Source: Asterionellopsis glacialis (lineage: Eukaryota > Bacillariophyta > Plagiogrammaphyceae > Rhaphoneidales > Asterionellopsidaceae). From it: a stretch of 59,852 nucleotides of DNA. The notes beneath the pieces were generated by a model, which saw only the letters and a list, made by a program, of their open reading frames with translations, had not been told where the DNA came from and made no database searches. The position numbers and the translations under genes were made by a program. Positions 50,391-59,852 of the stretch are shown piece after piece. Numbering within the stretch: the first letter of the stretch is position 1; each line of letters begins with the position of its first letter. The stretch spans positions 1 to 59,852 of the forward strand of contig WKLE02002178.1 of the NCBI GenBank assembly GCA_014885115.2. Reading direction: 5' to 3'.

Positions 50391-52655
50391 ATGGCAGAAA
50401 TCGACAAAGATATTGCCGCCAAAGCTGGCAACAGTGTTGTCGCTGCTACTGATGAAGAAGCCCAAGTGCAAGATCGTCAAGGACCTTCACATTTTCCAGA
50501 AGATTTGGAAGAGAACGAAGGAGGAGGCGATGAGGAGGAAGAGGAGGAGGATGTTACACCTTTGGAAGGTGTCCTTGTTCGTGATCGTACAGAAGTTTTA
50601 CATGAGAAAATGATGGAAAATGCTGTTGAAGCTATGGATGTCAAGGTGCATGATCCTGATATGGACGAAAAATCCGCGTCCCACTGTCAAAGGAATAAAA
50701 TGGCATACATTTGTATTGCAATTTGTATTCTTATTATCATTGTAGTCTTCGGTATTGTACCAGGTGTACTTATTTCGAGCCGCCGTGATAGCAGTAGTAC
50801 TGACAGCGAAGATGATACTGTCAATACCGTACCGCCAGAGTCGCAATTTCCTAGTGGTATTCCTACTGTGGAACCTACTCAAATCCCATCGGCAACACCA
50901 TCTATGGTCCCTTCCGTTTCGTTTGCACCTACAACTGAAAAGTTTGGTTTTGTCATGGAAGCTCTTGAAGCATTTTATGGCAACGGTTCAGAACTACTTT
51001 TACCAATTATGGAAGACGATACGTCACCTCAATACAAAGCTGCTACATGGCTTGCTGAAGAGGACACGAACGTTACATGGCCAATCAATACTGCAGCCCA
51101 GTTCTTTGAATTCTTACAAAGATATGCTGCAACTGTCTTCTACTATTCAACTGGAGGTGAAGATAGTTGGGTAAATCAAGCTAATTTTTTGTCACCTGAT
51201 GAACACATATGTGACTGGAACGCCCCTGTGTTAGAAGGAGCACAAGAGAGATTTTCAATTGCTCTAGGTCAATCTGGACAAAAGTTGACAGGTATAGCCC
51301 AATGTTTGGATTTTGGTCCAGACGATTTGGGCAACGTCGCGCTTGCTCTTCAGTTTGGTAAGTCTTTTCTTGCAAAAGTCTATACCGAAAGAATATACAA
51401 CATATACATGACATGTCCAACAATCGTGCTTTGTTTCGTGAACGCAACTGACATCTTCTATACATTTCATTTTGCTTTGGATATTATTACTGCACTTCTC
51501 ATTTCTTTTCTGAAGCTGCAAACAATTTATCAGGAACAATCCCACGAGATATGCTACCATTTCAATTCTTGTGGTATATAATGTTACCCGATAATTCACT
51601 ATCAGGAGAAATACCTGATGAATTATATGAGAATGTGTACCTAAAGGCATTGTGGGTCCCTTTCAATGAGCTTTCAGGTTCAATTAGTTCCAAAATTGGA
51701 CAACTGCAAAGTTTACAATACAGCTGGTTCAATAAAAACGAATTGACAGGTACCCTTCCATCAGAAATCGGACAACTTTCAAGTCTTTTAACATTTCAAT
51801 TGGGGTATAACTCACTATCTGGTACCGTTCCCGCGGAAATTGGAAATATGACATCTCTTCAGCTTCTTGAATTGAGAAACAATACTCTACTTTCTGGTGA
51901 CTTACCTGACAGCATTTCAGATTTAAGCACCCTCCGGCTGATTGCCTTTTCCTACACCAATGTTAGTTGGTCTCTCCCCGAAGACATTGACAGCAAGTTT
52001 CCATTGCTTAATAATTTGGCCATGCTTGAGACCAACTTAGATGGTTCCATCCCTGATTCCATTGCGACGTTACCGTTGCTTGAAGTTATCGATTTGTCCA
52101 ATACTGGAGTTAATGGTACCATCCCTGAAGGACCGTGGAATTCCTCCTTTTTGTCAGGTTTAAGTGCTTGGGGAAACTCTTTAACTGGTACAATACCCTC
52201 GAGTTTAGGTGATCTCTTCTCTTTGACAATTTTGGATGTGGCATTTAACGGTCTGACTGGAAGTCTTCCTGAAAGCTTAGCGAACTTGACAAGTATGCAA
52301 CTCTTTGACGTACAGCGGAATGAGATTACTGGTACTGTTCCAAGGGAATATGAATTATGGACAAAATTATGTAAGTGCCCTACATCCCAATATTCCTTTG
52401 TTGCAGAAGAAAACCCCACAATTGACAATATTTGAGTCGGCAACCTAACAATGTCATTTACGATCCCTCTCTTTGCCATATCATTCCTTTCTTAAAGCTG
52501 TCTTTTCCATTAGCGAAAATTTCTTGACCGGTAATATTAACTTTTTGTGCGACCCAGATCGAAATATTCAGGCTCGAGCTGATTGTGGTGGAGAAGTTAT
52601 ATGTGAATGTTGTTTTGTATGCTGCGATGATGAAAATTATTGCGAGTTTGTTTAA
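50391..52655 (+). CDS. single-pass membrane LRR protein 1
   Basis: Three exons, 50391-51357, 51516-52370 and 52498-52655, 659 residues. The start is the ATG at 50391. A long acidic cytosolic N-terminus is followed by one membrane segment (about 104-130, MAYICIAICILIIIVVFGIV) and a Pro/Ser/Thr-rich stalk. A cap segment follows (QYKAATWLAEEDT ... TVFYYSTGG), then about ten plant-type LRRs (LSGTIP, LTGTLP patterns, about 325-620). The end is Cys-rich (CDPDRN ... CECCFVCCDD). The LRR domain should face outside or into a lumen. There is no kinase or NB-ARC domain, so it could be a receptor-like or cell-surface adhesion protein; ligand unknown. The last exon joins in frame only with the acceptor CTTAAAG at 52497. 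A relic copy lies at 48058-48380. Confidence 0.87.
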
Positions 52656-53642
52656 AAGCCTTCAAGGTACATTTCTTTTGTGGTAAAGATTGAAAAGGCA
52701 GCAATGTGGTACCAAAACAAGCGTTAAGCTGGGACAGCTAATAATTCATAAGCTGGAACAGCTAATAATATGTGTTCTTCTTCAAATATTGATATATTGC
52801 ATCTTGTTGTAGTTCAAGCAAGTCTAGCGTCGTCTATTTGTTTCTTTCAGGGTTTTTACCTTGCTATCATTAAGGATTAATCTGCTCAATAACATACTGA
52901 TAGTCTCATGAGGTTTTGATATTTATCCTATAGCTCAAGGAGTGAATAGGATGGTTACATATAGGAAACATGTTCTGGTGTAGCATCCTATTCTAGTGAT
53001 AAAATCTTTGATGATTCCTTTCAAATGACTTGGCTTACTTGATTTCAAATTGGTATTTAAGTTTGTCGACAGCTGCTTGTAAGGCTCTTAACAACCCTTG
53101 TCGACTTTCATTTTTTTTCTACCTCATGTACACGTAGTTTCCGAACCATTATGTTTGTCTCTTGTATATCAATCTATGTTGTATGCTTCAAAGTTGTTGG
53201 TGGCGGGAGTTAAGATGAGTGTCATGGTGTTTGAAAGAGGGTAAATGAAGAAGACCTGAGCGCTACATGCTTTTTCCGGGACTTTCTTGTTTGGAAAAGA
53301 GCACTCCAACATAGTAAATAGTGTACTTGCATGCTCTGACATCCAATCATCCTTTCAGGCGACAACAATCTAACTCATGCCTATATACTGGAGCAATGCT
53401 GAAATATCTGAGAAGCACCTGGTGCGGTGGGATTTTGGTGGTTATTGTCCAATGACAGTTATGTCGACGTGACACATCGTTAATCCCTCCAGATGCAAAT
53501 TCCAAAAAGGATGAAGAGTACGAAGGAGTACAAGAAAGAGTGTACTACTATAAACTTATTTACTTTAATATTCCATACGACGTCCCTAAAGGCATTCATT
53601 CAACTCAACATTATCCACAAAAAGAGGTCTATTGTGTGCAAA
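52656..53642. other. spacer between tail-to-tail LRR genes
   Basis: Nearly 1 kb without a supported ORF. A short tandem repeat (AAGCTGG-G/A-ACAGCTAATAAT) occurs near 52728 and 52751. Confidence 0.5.
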
Positions 53643-56004
53643 TTAGAAATCAACACCGTCAAGGCGACGACCATTGGGGAGAAACTGAAGATCCGTATTA
53701 TCCTTTGAAAAGTAATATGCTTCTCGATCATAATTACGTTCCCAGTCTCCATCATAATTAGCAAGGAAGCTATCATCAAAACACGTCATATTTTGATATT
53801 CATCGTTTTTTGTACAACATTGAGTACAGCATGGACATTCCAAATAATGGAAATTAAGGCTTTCACCCCAACAATCAGAATGGAACTCTTTAAGACTTGA
53901 AAGTGACAACGAAGTCCCTCCATCACCAGTACACATTGTACCTATAGCCGTTCCATTTAAGTGATTGTCATCCAATAAGAGAAGCTCTGTATGCATTTGT
54001 TTGTTTGCAGGGATTAAAAAATCGTAGAGAAAAAAAAGGTGAGTATTTCTTTGTGAGTAGTCTTTGCGAGATATGAAAGGCACATATATTCCTAGGTATC
54101 CATCATTCAAACAAAAAAGTCAAACCATGTAAACTCATACTCAGCACTTCCTCTGTTGCGTGTGTTGCGTTTGAAAACAATATGTTTGTGTTTGTGTGAC
54201 ACTTACCAAGTCGTTTCATTTTCTGAAATTCAGTAGGGATTGTACCACTAATCCAATTACGATTCAATAATAAGAATCTCATCTCTGTCAATAATCCCAT
54301 CTCGGTAGGCATTTGTCCTGTAATACGATTATAATCGATATCTAAAAGTCTCAATTTCGATAATTCACCAATCCATGTAGGAATCTCACCCAATATAGCA
54401 TTTTGTTTAAAACTTAATTCCCGCAATTTGACAAGTGGACGAACCCATTCTGGAAATCCTTCATGTACTTCAAAATCGTTGTCTGCCATAAACAAGTAAT
54501 CCAACTTGGTCAATAATCCAATTTCAGACGGCATAGTTCCATCTAATCTATTGGAACTCATATCTAAATGAGTTAATTTTTCCAAGTTGGATATCGTCGT
54601 GGGAATAGTCCCCTCAAAAAAGTTATGTTGCATCGATAGATACTTGAGCGATGTGGACTTGGGGAATCCGTCGGGTAAAAAACCATCCGTTCCACCACCT
54701 AAATCATTATTGTTTACATCCAAGACTTCCATTCGTGGATGATCCAATAAATGGACAGGGAATTCACCTTGTAATAGATTATTACTCACATCAAAGTATT
54801 TGAGATGCACAAGATCCTGCAAAAAGCTTTCCGTGATTTTATCTTCAAACTTATTATTTTCCAAAAACAACTTTTCCAAATTTGTCAGGAAACTCATTTG
54901 GGGTGCCATTTTACCTGTAAATTTGTTATCGTCCAAATACAAGGTTTTCAACTTGTCCAATTTGGACATTCCAATTGGAATCTTACCCTCCAATTTGTTA
55001 TCCGATAAACGAAGGTACTTTAATTTTTTACCCCATACTCCAATGTCAGAGGGAATTTGTCCCGTCAAGGAATTGAAGCCCAATCGCAAGTTGGTAAGCG
55101 CCTTCATGGAAGCCATTGCGGTAGGAATTTTACCCCAAAATTCATTATTCTCCATCACCATGGTAAGCATATTGGAGCACATTCCAATTTCAGTTGGTAT
55201 TTCACCTTGCATCCGATTATTGGCCAAGTCTAATGTATGCAAACTTGTCATTCCACCAATCCATGATCCAAGTGTTCCTTGAATATCATTGTAACCTACA
55301 TCAAAGTATCCTACGTCCGTCAATGCTTCCAACGACGAGGGGAGTTCACCGTGAATTCTGTTTCCTATAAAAAGGAGGAAATTAAGTTTGGTTAATAAAC
55401 CTAATTCAGGTGGGATAGTACCCTCCATACGATTAGTGGGCAACATTAGCCAAGTGACTTCATCAGGACTGTCTTTATCTCTGCAAGCTGCACCACCCAA
55501 TATATTTTGATTTTCCATATACTCCTCATCATTCCATAAACATTCACTACCAATACCTAACCATCTGCACCGTTTCGTCCACTTGGGACCACCTAAAGCA
55601 TAATACAATGTCGCTAATGCATACCTTTGTACAAAGAGTGGATGATCCGTAGGGATTTTTTCGAAATCTTCATTGACCATCCAATTCAATGCCTGTTGTT
55701 GAGGTGATCCTGAACGTTTCAAATCTGCAACGTCGGAATGTTTCGATAACAATTCTAAACTTGCTTGATATCTATCATATTCATCATCACCACCGATAGA
55801 ATTATCATTCTTATAATTATCATTCTTACTATAACTATTATTTTTGTTGGACATGCCCACCGATAAACCAATCACCAACGTAAACACACACACAAAACCA
55901 GCCAACCCAATCCATACCCATTTTTGTTTCGTGGAATGTTTGTTGTGCAACGCAACATCTGAACGGATTTCATCTACCGTAGGTAAGGAATGATCATTCA
56001 TCAT
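53643..56004 (-). CDS. single-pass membrane LRR protein 2
   Basis: Two exons, 56004-54207 and 53986-53643, 713 residues; the split codon is GAG across donor CTTG|GTAAGT and acceptor ATACAG. Layout resembles LRR protein 1: short cytosolic N-terminus, membrane segment (about 29-50, WVWIGLAGFVCVFTLVIGLS), polar stalk, a cap segment with Trp/Cys (ALATLYYALGGPKWTKRC), then about 16 LRRs (MEGTIPPELGLLTKL, LQGEFP, LDGTMPSEIG). Exon 2 adds a last LRR (LDDNHLNGT) and a Cys-rich stretch (ECPCCTQCC) followed by an acidic/aromatic tail. No kinase domain. The two LRR genes are tail to tail but too diverged to be a recent duplicate. Extracellular or lumenal recognition is inferred. Confidence 0.88.
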
Positions 56005-57104
56005 GATTGACTGTACTAACTTTGCTCTTTCTCACTCTCTCTCTCTTCTTGTCTCTTTCTCTTGCGGTTATATCGTAACTGATATCAACTCAACACTATT
56101 GATTGTACAAGCAGCACTACTGTTCTGTGGCAATGTTGATTGCGGAACTGTTCTGGAAGAAAACTGTAGAACGGAAGTAGCGACTGAGTTCACTTGAGCC
56201 GAAAGTCTCCCTTGCTAAAAATTTTCAAGCGAACTAACTGCATTGATTACCCGGTAAGACACACGCATTTCTCCGAGCATACAGGTACTCGTTGATTGAT
56301 ACACATAGGCGCAGAATAACGTAGACAATCCTAGGAACAGGAGGTCATTTAAAACAGGGTCTTTTGTACATATATTAGATGTACAAAATATACAAGGTAT
56401 TTGGGGTCTTTCATGTGGATGGAACATTCTTTTGGCCTTTTCTGCGTTGGAAGCAGTACATATTCAAACCGTATGTAGAAATCATATAAGTAAACTCTCT
56501 TGAAAATTTGAATATGTATAATATTAAATTACGTGGGATCGAACGAGAACCCCACACAAACTGCCGTTACGTAGTTTGATCTCCCCAGGTTCAAGACGAA
56601 GGGGAGTGGGTGTTTATCAGCATTGCGTAGCGAGCACAAGAACCTAACTATAATAATAAAACCAAGATCTGACACAGCTTTGGAGCTGTTGTTTGGGTTT
56701 CGGCAGTTCTGAGCCGAGCGCCTCTCACCACTCCATCCATCCTTTTAGTTAGGTGTAATGTAAATTAAACATTTAAAATATACCTCTTCGTTTTATGTGC
56801 AAATGATACTCAAAAAGATATTTTTCTTTTGAAGAATCTCTCCTTAGAGAATTAACGTAGGATTTTTTTAATGTTTTACCGGTATCCGTCTCTACCTAGA
56901 TGCAGTCTTCTTATAATGTGCAGCATCATCTGTTGTGTTGGTTGTTGCATTAAACTCCATTCTACCAAAAGGGGCTCAAGTTATCAAGATACACTCACTT
57001 GGAATAAATCCATTCCTTGCAACAGAGGGCAATTCTTCATTCTCCAATAGATTATTATTTGTTCCAACGAAAGTTTGAAACAAGAAATTCAAAAAAATAC
57101 AATC
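56005..57104. other. divergent intergenic region
   Basis: Promoter region for LRR gene 2 (-) and the small TM protein gene (+). A minus-strand stretch near 56530-56550 (ggttctcgttcgatccca) faintly recalls a tRNA T-arm, but no cloverleaf could be built. No supported ORF. Confidence 0.5.
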
Positions 57105-57764
57105 ATGATTTCGGCACGAATGTTTTCCGCAAGTACCAAAATGATGCGAGTCATTCCAAAGCAACAACACCAACTTCAACAAAAGGCCAAAACTCCAACT
57201 ACAACAGTAGCACTGTATTCTCGTCGTACCATGTCTTCTTCGAGTAAGGAACCACCGAAACGACCATCACTTCCTTCGGAACCAATTGAAAAAATGGATC
57301 CCCATGCCATGGCATCGGAATTAATTGAACGTAACGCAGCAGACCGTGTTCCAGGTACAGTTGCTATTCAATACCTATCGACCGAACAAAAGATGAAAAA
57401 CTTTGCCTTGGCAGGTGTCCTCATGGGATTTTGTACGTGGGTATGGTGGTATTCGATGAATGCCGTGGGTAGGGCTGACAAAACAACTGATGATGGCAGT
57501 GATCCCTTGGAAACGTTACGAGCGGAAGCGCAAGAAGCCAAGAATAGGAAAAAGAAAAGTGTCTCAGAAGAAGAAGCCGAAGAACTGGCACAACTTGATA
57601 TCGGAGTTAATGAAAAGGACTTACTTGGAGATGATGTGACATTGGCTGTATCTGCACCAGATGATGTTGCACAACAGGAAGAAGATAGAAACAAGGCAGC
57701 CCTGAAAAAAGGATCATCTCGTCCCTTGTGGAAAAAGATTGTATTGTTTTGGAAAAAAGAATAA
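57105..57764 (+). CDS. small single-TM protein, probably mitochondrial (COA3-like?)
   Basis: Single exon, 219 residues from the ATG at 57105; the frame is open 30 bases upstream without another ATG. The N-terminus (MISARMFSASTKMMRVIPKQ) is basic, Ser/Thr-rich and free of acidic residues, as in a mitochondrial presequence, and RRTMSS fits a cleavage zone. After a Pro/Glu-rich segment, YLSTEQKMKNFALAGVLMGFC leads into the only membrane segment (about 102-121, with WVWWYS). This pattern of a short polar lead, one TM and a charged tail recalls cytochrome oxidase assembly factor COA3, but similarity is too weak to name the gene. The C-terminal tail is charged and ends in Trp/Lys-rich segments (PLWKKIVLFWKKE). 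Confidence 0.68.
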   Translation: MISARMFSASTKMMRVIPKQQHQLQQKAKTPTTTVALYSRRTMSSSSKEPPKRPSLPSEPIEKMDPHAMASELIERNAADRVPGTVAIQYLSTEQKMKNFALAGVLMGFCTWVWWYSMNAVGRADKTTDDGSDPLETLRAEAQEAKNRKKKSVSEEEAEELAQLDIGVNEKDLLGDDVTLAVSAPDDVAQQEEDRNKAALKKGSSRPLWKKIVLFWKKE

Positions 57765-57901
57765 GGTATTAAAGTCAAAAGTCAAAAGAAAAAGGTTGAA
57801 AGAAACCTAATTTTTGGAAGTAAAAATAACCTAATACCGATTCCACAAAAACAAAAGTTTTGGTAAAAATATGATTAACTTATAGAGAGGATGGTTTATT
57901 T

Positions 57902-58121
57902 TTAAAACAAAATATTACCTCTACAGCATAAGGTACTATTGTTCAAATTGTTCACGTTTTCGTTGTATGCGTTTGTTTCATGGTTTCTGCATGTATCAGT
58001 TTGTTCCCATCGGTTATTGTTTTCTCCTTTTTCAAAAATATCCACGTATTTTAGACATGAAATTAGCCATGGATCATCAACACGAACATCTGATTTACCA
58101 CAGCTTCGAGTGACAATACCT
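57902..58121 (-). other. possible minus-strand exon, unconfirmed
   Basis: A minus-strand frame stays open from about 58121 to a stop at 57902-57904, and its residues look protein-like (CGKSDVRVDDPWLISCLKYV, then KGENNNRWEQTDTCRN). No start codon is present. Candidate acceptors (for example AG near 58113) would be needed to link it to an upstream exon, and I could not join it to the small TM gene at 58438-58758 in frame. Confidence 0.25.
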
Positions 58122-58437
58122 CTGCCGCTTCACATTCTCATCTTGTGGAGTATTGCGCTGGTAAAATTCTATTTTTTTCATATAAATGTAATCAAACCCA
58201 TTAAACTGGTTTCTTCCAATCGCCATTCACAAAAATGAAAGTTTTTCTCGATTTGACTTGTCTTGTCCTGAGGATTCGTCGGTCTTTTTCGTCATTATTA
58301 TGTTACACCCATTGGCGATATGGTATTGTCCCAGATGGTTGGGTCCTAGCACATGCTGTATTCATTCTGACTAAAAGACCGAGAGAGTTATTCCAACCGA
58401 TCATAATCTCTAAATATCAATGTTAATCTATAATAGA

Positions 58438-58758
58438 TCATGTATACTGATTTAAATTAACCACATTACACATTTTGGGTGCTGTATTGGTTGCGCAAGC
58501 TAACAAACCTACAATCAAGTACATGATAGCACCTCCCACCACGACACCAATTAGATTACGTGTGTTTTGAAACGCTTGAAATAAACGCAGGTCGGAATAG
58601 GAAGACACCTCGTTTCCATATTCAAAACTACTAATGATATTAATAACACTATCATTAGTAGTAGTAGCAGCAGCATCACCATCCGCGGCAGTATCACTTG
58701 ACGAACCGACAGGAGAGTCATTCCCGGTTAATGGTGTAGCTTCATTGACTTGCGTCAT
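58438..58758 (-). CDS. small hypothetical TM protein
   Basis: Single exon, 106 residues, first ATG. A polar, Ala/Ser/Thr-rich N-terminus contains TPLTGNDSP. One membrane segment follows at about 69-88 (LIGVVVGGAIMYLIVGLLAC), then a short Cys-containing tail. A GT site near the end (AAAAT|GTGTAATG) might be a donor, so a longer spliced product is possible. I recognise no family. Confidence 0.5.
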   Translation of the reverse strand: MTQVNEATPLTGNDSPVGSSSDTAADGDAAATTTNDSVINIISSFEYGNEVSSYSDLRLFQAFQNTRNLIGVVVGGAIMYLIVGLLACATNTAPKMCNVVNLNQYT

Positions 58759-59524
58759 TTTCGTACAGTATCAGATGTCTGAAGGTCGCTTCTAATTAAA
58801 CTATCCTTCTTATTGATTTTATTTCACAACAAGCCTGTTAAAGTCTCAAGCATACATATGACTCTAGATCCTCAAAGGCTCTTGTGCGAAAGTTGAATGT
58901 TGTCATGGACTAATATCAGGTCTCTTGCTGGTGACGTAGTGGCGAGAACGTGCTATGAGAGACGATGATGCGATCTAAAGATCCAAAAGATACCCACTAA
59001 GGATACGATCAACAATACATGCGCTACATACATGTACGGACATTCGCGCATCGATGATTTTCGACATTCCACAGTCATTCTCCTTATTTTTTTGAAAACG
59101 GAAAACGAAGAAAACTTGCTTGTTTATGCAGAATCTCATAAAAGGCTCATGCCTTGCAGGAGCAGAAGAGCCATCTGTAGTCCTTTACTTTGTGAGCCTG
59201 CTTAGAAAATATGATAAAAGTTAATGCTTACTATAGTTACAAACCATACATACATATCCTATATGAGTCACTAAATTGCACTTGCTTCAATATGAATGCA
59301 ACTCTTTCAAATATCTCGTTGACAACTCGGTTGTTTCCAACAGCCTCAGTAAGCTTAATTTATGGATATTGATCCATAATTCTGGAATGTACCCTTTTCA
59401 ATGGTTGAGAGATTGGAATTTTAATAGGGTGCAACTTTGAGATCCTTATTCTTAGTAAGTTTGTTGTTATTTTTTTTTCTCCTTTGTAAGAAAAGAACTT
59501 TATTTAACCACATGAGCAATAAGA
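58759..59524. other. intergenic
   Basis: No supported ORF, RNA gene or repeat seen. Confidence 0.5.
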
Positions 59525-59852
59525 CTAATATAAAGCAGTAGCAAACAAAACTCCTGTAAAACCACAAAGTTTATGGTAATAAGATATGTGAAGCCAAGAA
59601 CTTGATGACTCATGTTTCCAAATTTTCAGTACATATGGGCCATTCAGCAAAGAGAGAAACACAATCATATCCTGTTTTTTCATTATGAATAGATATAAGA
59701 AAGCTTGTATTGCAATTTTCCCAATAACAGCATGAGCATATCTAAATGTTGAATCTCTTCCACCTCTCCTTAGAAACACTGTAAATTTCTTAATTCCATA
59801 TATATGTATCCTTGCCCTATGCCGCCTATGTCGACCACGGCACAACACAACA
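59525..59852 (-). CDS. possible 3' part of a membrane protein, cut by the window edge
   Basis: A minus-strand frame is open from the right edge to a stop at 59525-59527. It has a basic start, then two moderately hydrophobic stretches (IGKIAIQAFLYLFIM and MIVFLSLLNGPYVLKIW) and ends FTGVLFATALY. No domain is recognised and no ATG lies before the middle. It could be a C-terminal exon of a gene beginning outside the window or a chance frame. Confidence 0.3.
   Translation of the reverse strand, partial: VVLCRGRHRRHRARIHIYGIKKFTVFLRRGGRDSTFRYAHAVIGKIAIQAFLYLFIMKKQDMIVFLSLLNGPYVLKIWKHESSSSWLHISYYHKLCGFTGVLFATALY

Noticed and set aside
54800..55282. 160-codon plus-strand ORF
   Set aside because: It is antisense to the LRR repeats of LRR gene 2; the periodic LRR codons keep the opposite strand open. 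The minus-strand reading has clear LRR motifs.
50391..56004. LRR genes as NLR or receptor-kinase immune receptors
   Set aside because: Neither protein has an NB-ARC, TIR or kinase domain. Both have only a short cytosolic part, a TM segment, LRRs and a Cys-rich tail.
56530..56605. possible tRNA on the minus strand
   Set aside because: A T-arm-like ggttctcgttcgatccca is present, but no acceptor stem, D-arm or anticodon arm could be paired around it.
57939..58238. 99-codon plus-strand ORF
   Set aside because: It has no ATG start, and its Phe/Leu/Ser-rich composition is what an antisense reading of AT-rich sequence gives.
1..59852. CRISPR arrays, prophage or virus-derived genes
   Set aside because: No regularly spaced direct repeats with unique spacers and no capsid, integrase, terminase or reverse-transcriptase motifs were seen on either strand.

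Overview
This looks like nuclear DNA of a photosynthetic stramenopile, most likely a diatom. Genes are broken by short GT-AG introns (about 90-220 bases, often GTAAG or GTACG donors). Intergenic DNA is AT-rich and full of short palindromes. The gene set fits a diatom: membrane-anchored LRR proteins with a Cys-rich tail, an EF-hand/PhoD/YHYH membrane phosphatase, tandem SET proteins with signal peptides, a CDPK-type protein, and a DUF3110 protein with a plastid-style presequence. The species is inferred, not read. There is no bacterial operon structure and no CRISPR array, rRNA or convincing tRNA. I rebuilt 17 introns in eight genes by joining open frames across GT-AG sites; every model closes in frame.

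Layout. 1-9.6 kb: EF-hand/PhoD/YHYH protein (+), Na+/H+ exchanger (-), DUF3110 protein (+), acidic membrane-anchored protein (-). 10.6-17.4 kb: Iwr1-like protein carrying ankyrin-like repeats (+), tandem SET protein (-), class IV-like histone deacetylase (+). 17.9-23.5 kb: a tandem duplication of a TM/RING-H2 gene, with debris between the copies, next to a PrsW-family protease (-). 24.4-29.9 kb: 2OG-Fe(II) oxygenase (+), two-module VOC protein (-), DUF676 lipase-like protein (+). 30.3-39.5 kb: two members and one relic of an unrecognised family, enclosing a frameshifted PC-esterase-like gene (-), an acidic protein (+) and a ubiquitin-like/WLM metalloprotease (-). 41.4-47.8 kb: DPH4-like J protein (+), BTB protein (-), a foldback element, and a CDPK-like gene with a degenerate kinase domain (+). 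48-56 kb: an LRR gene relic, a MITE, and two tail-to-tail LRR membrane proteins. 57-59.9 kb: a small probably mitochondrial TM protein, a small TM protein and an ORF cut by the window edge.

The genes do not form one pathway. The strongest leads are the CDPK-type predicted pseudokinase, the EF-hand/TM/PhoD/YHYH fusion, the Iwr1-ankyrin fusion, the unrecognised two-gene family with an RRLS motif, the patchwork RING duplication that dates its own direction, two non-autonomous inverted-repeat elements, and a TACCAGGTA/TACCTGGTA palindrome recurring in intergenic DNA across the window.
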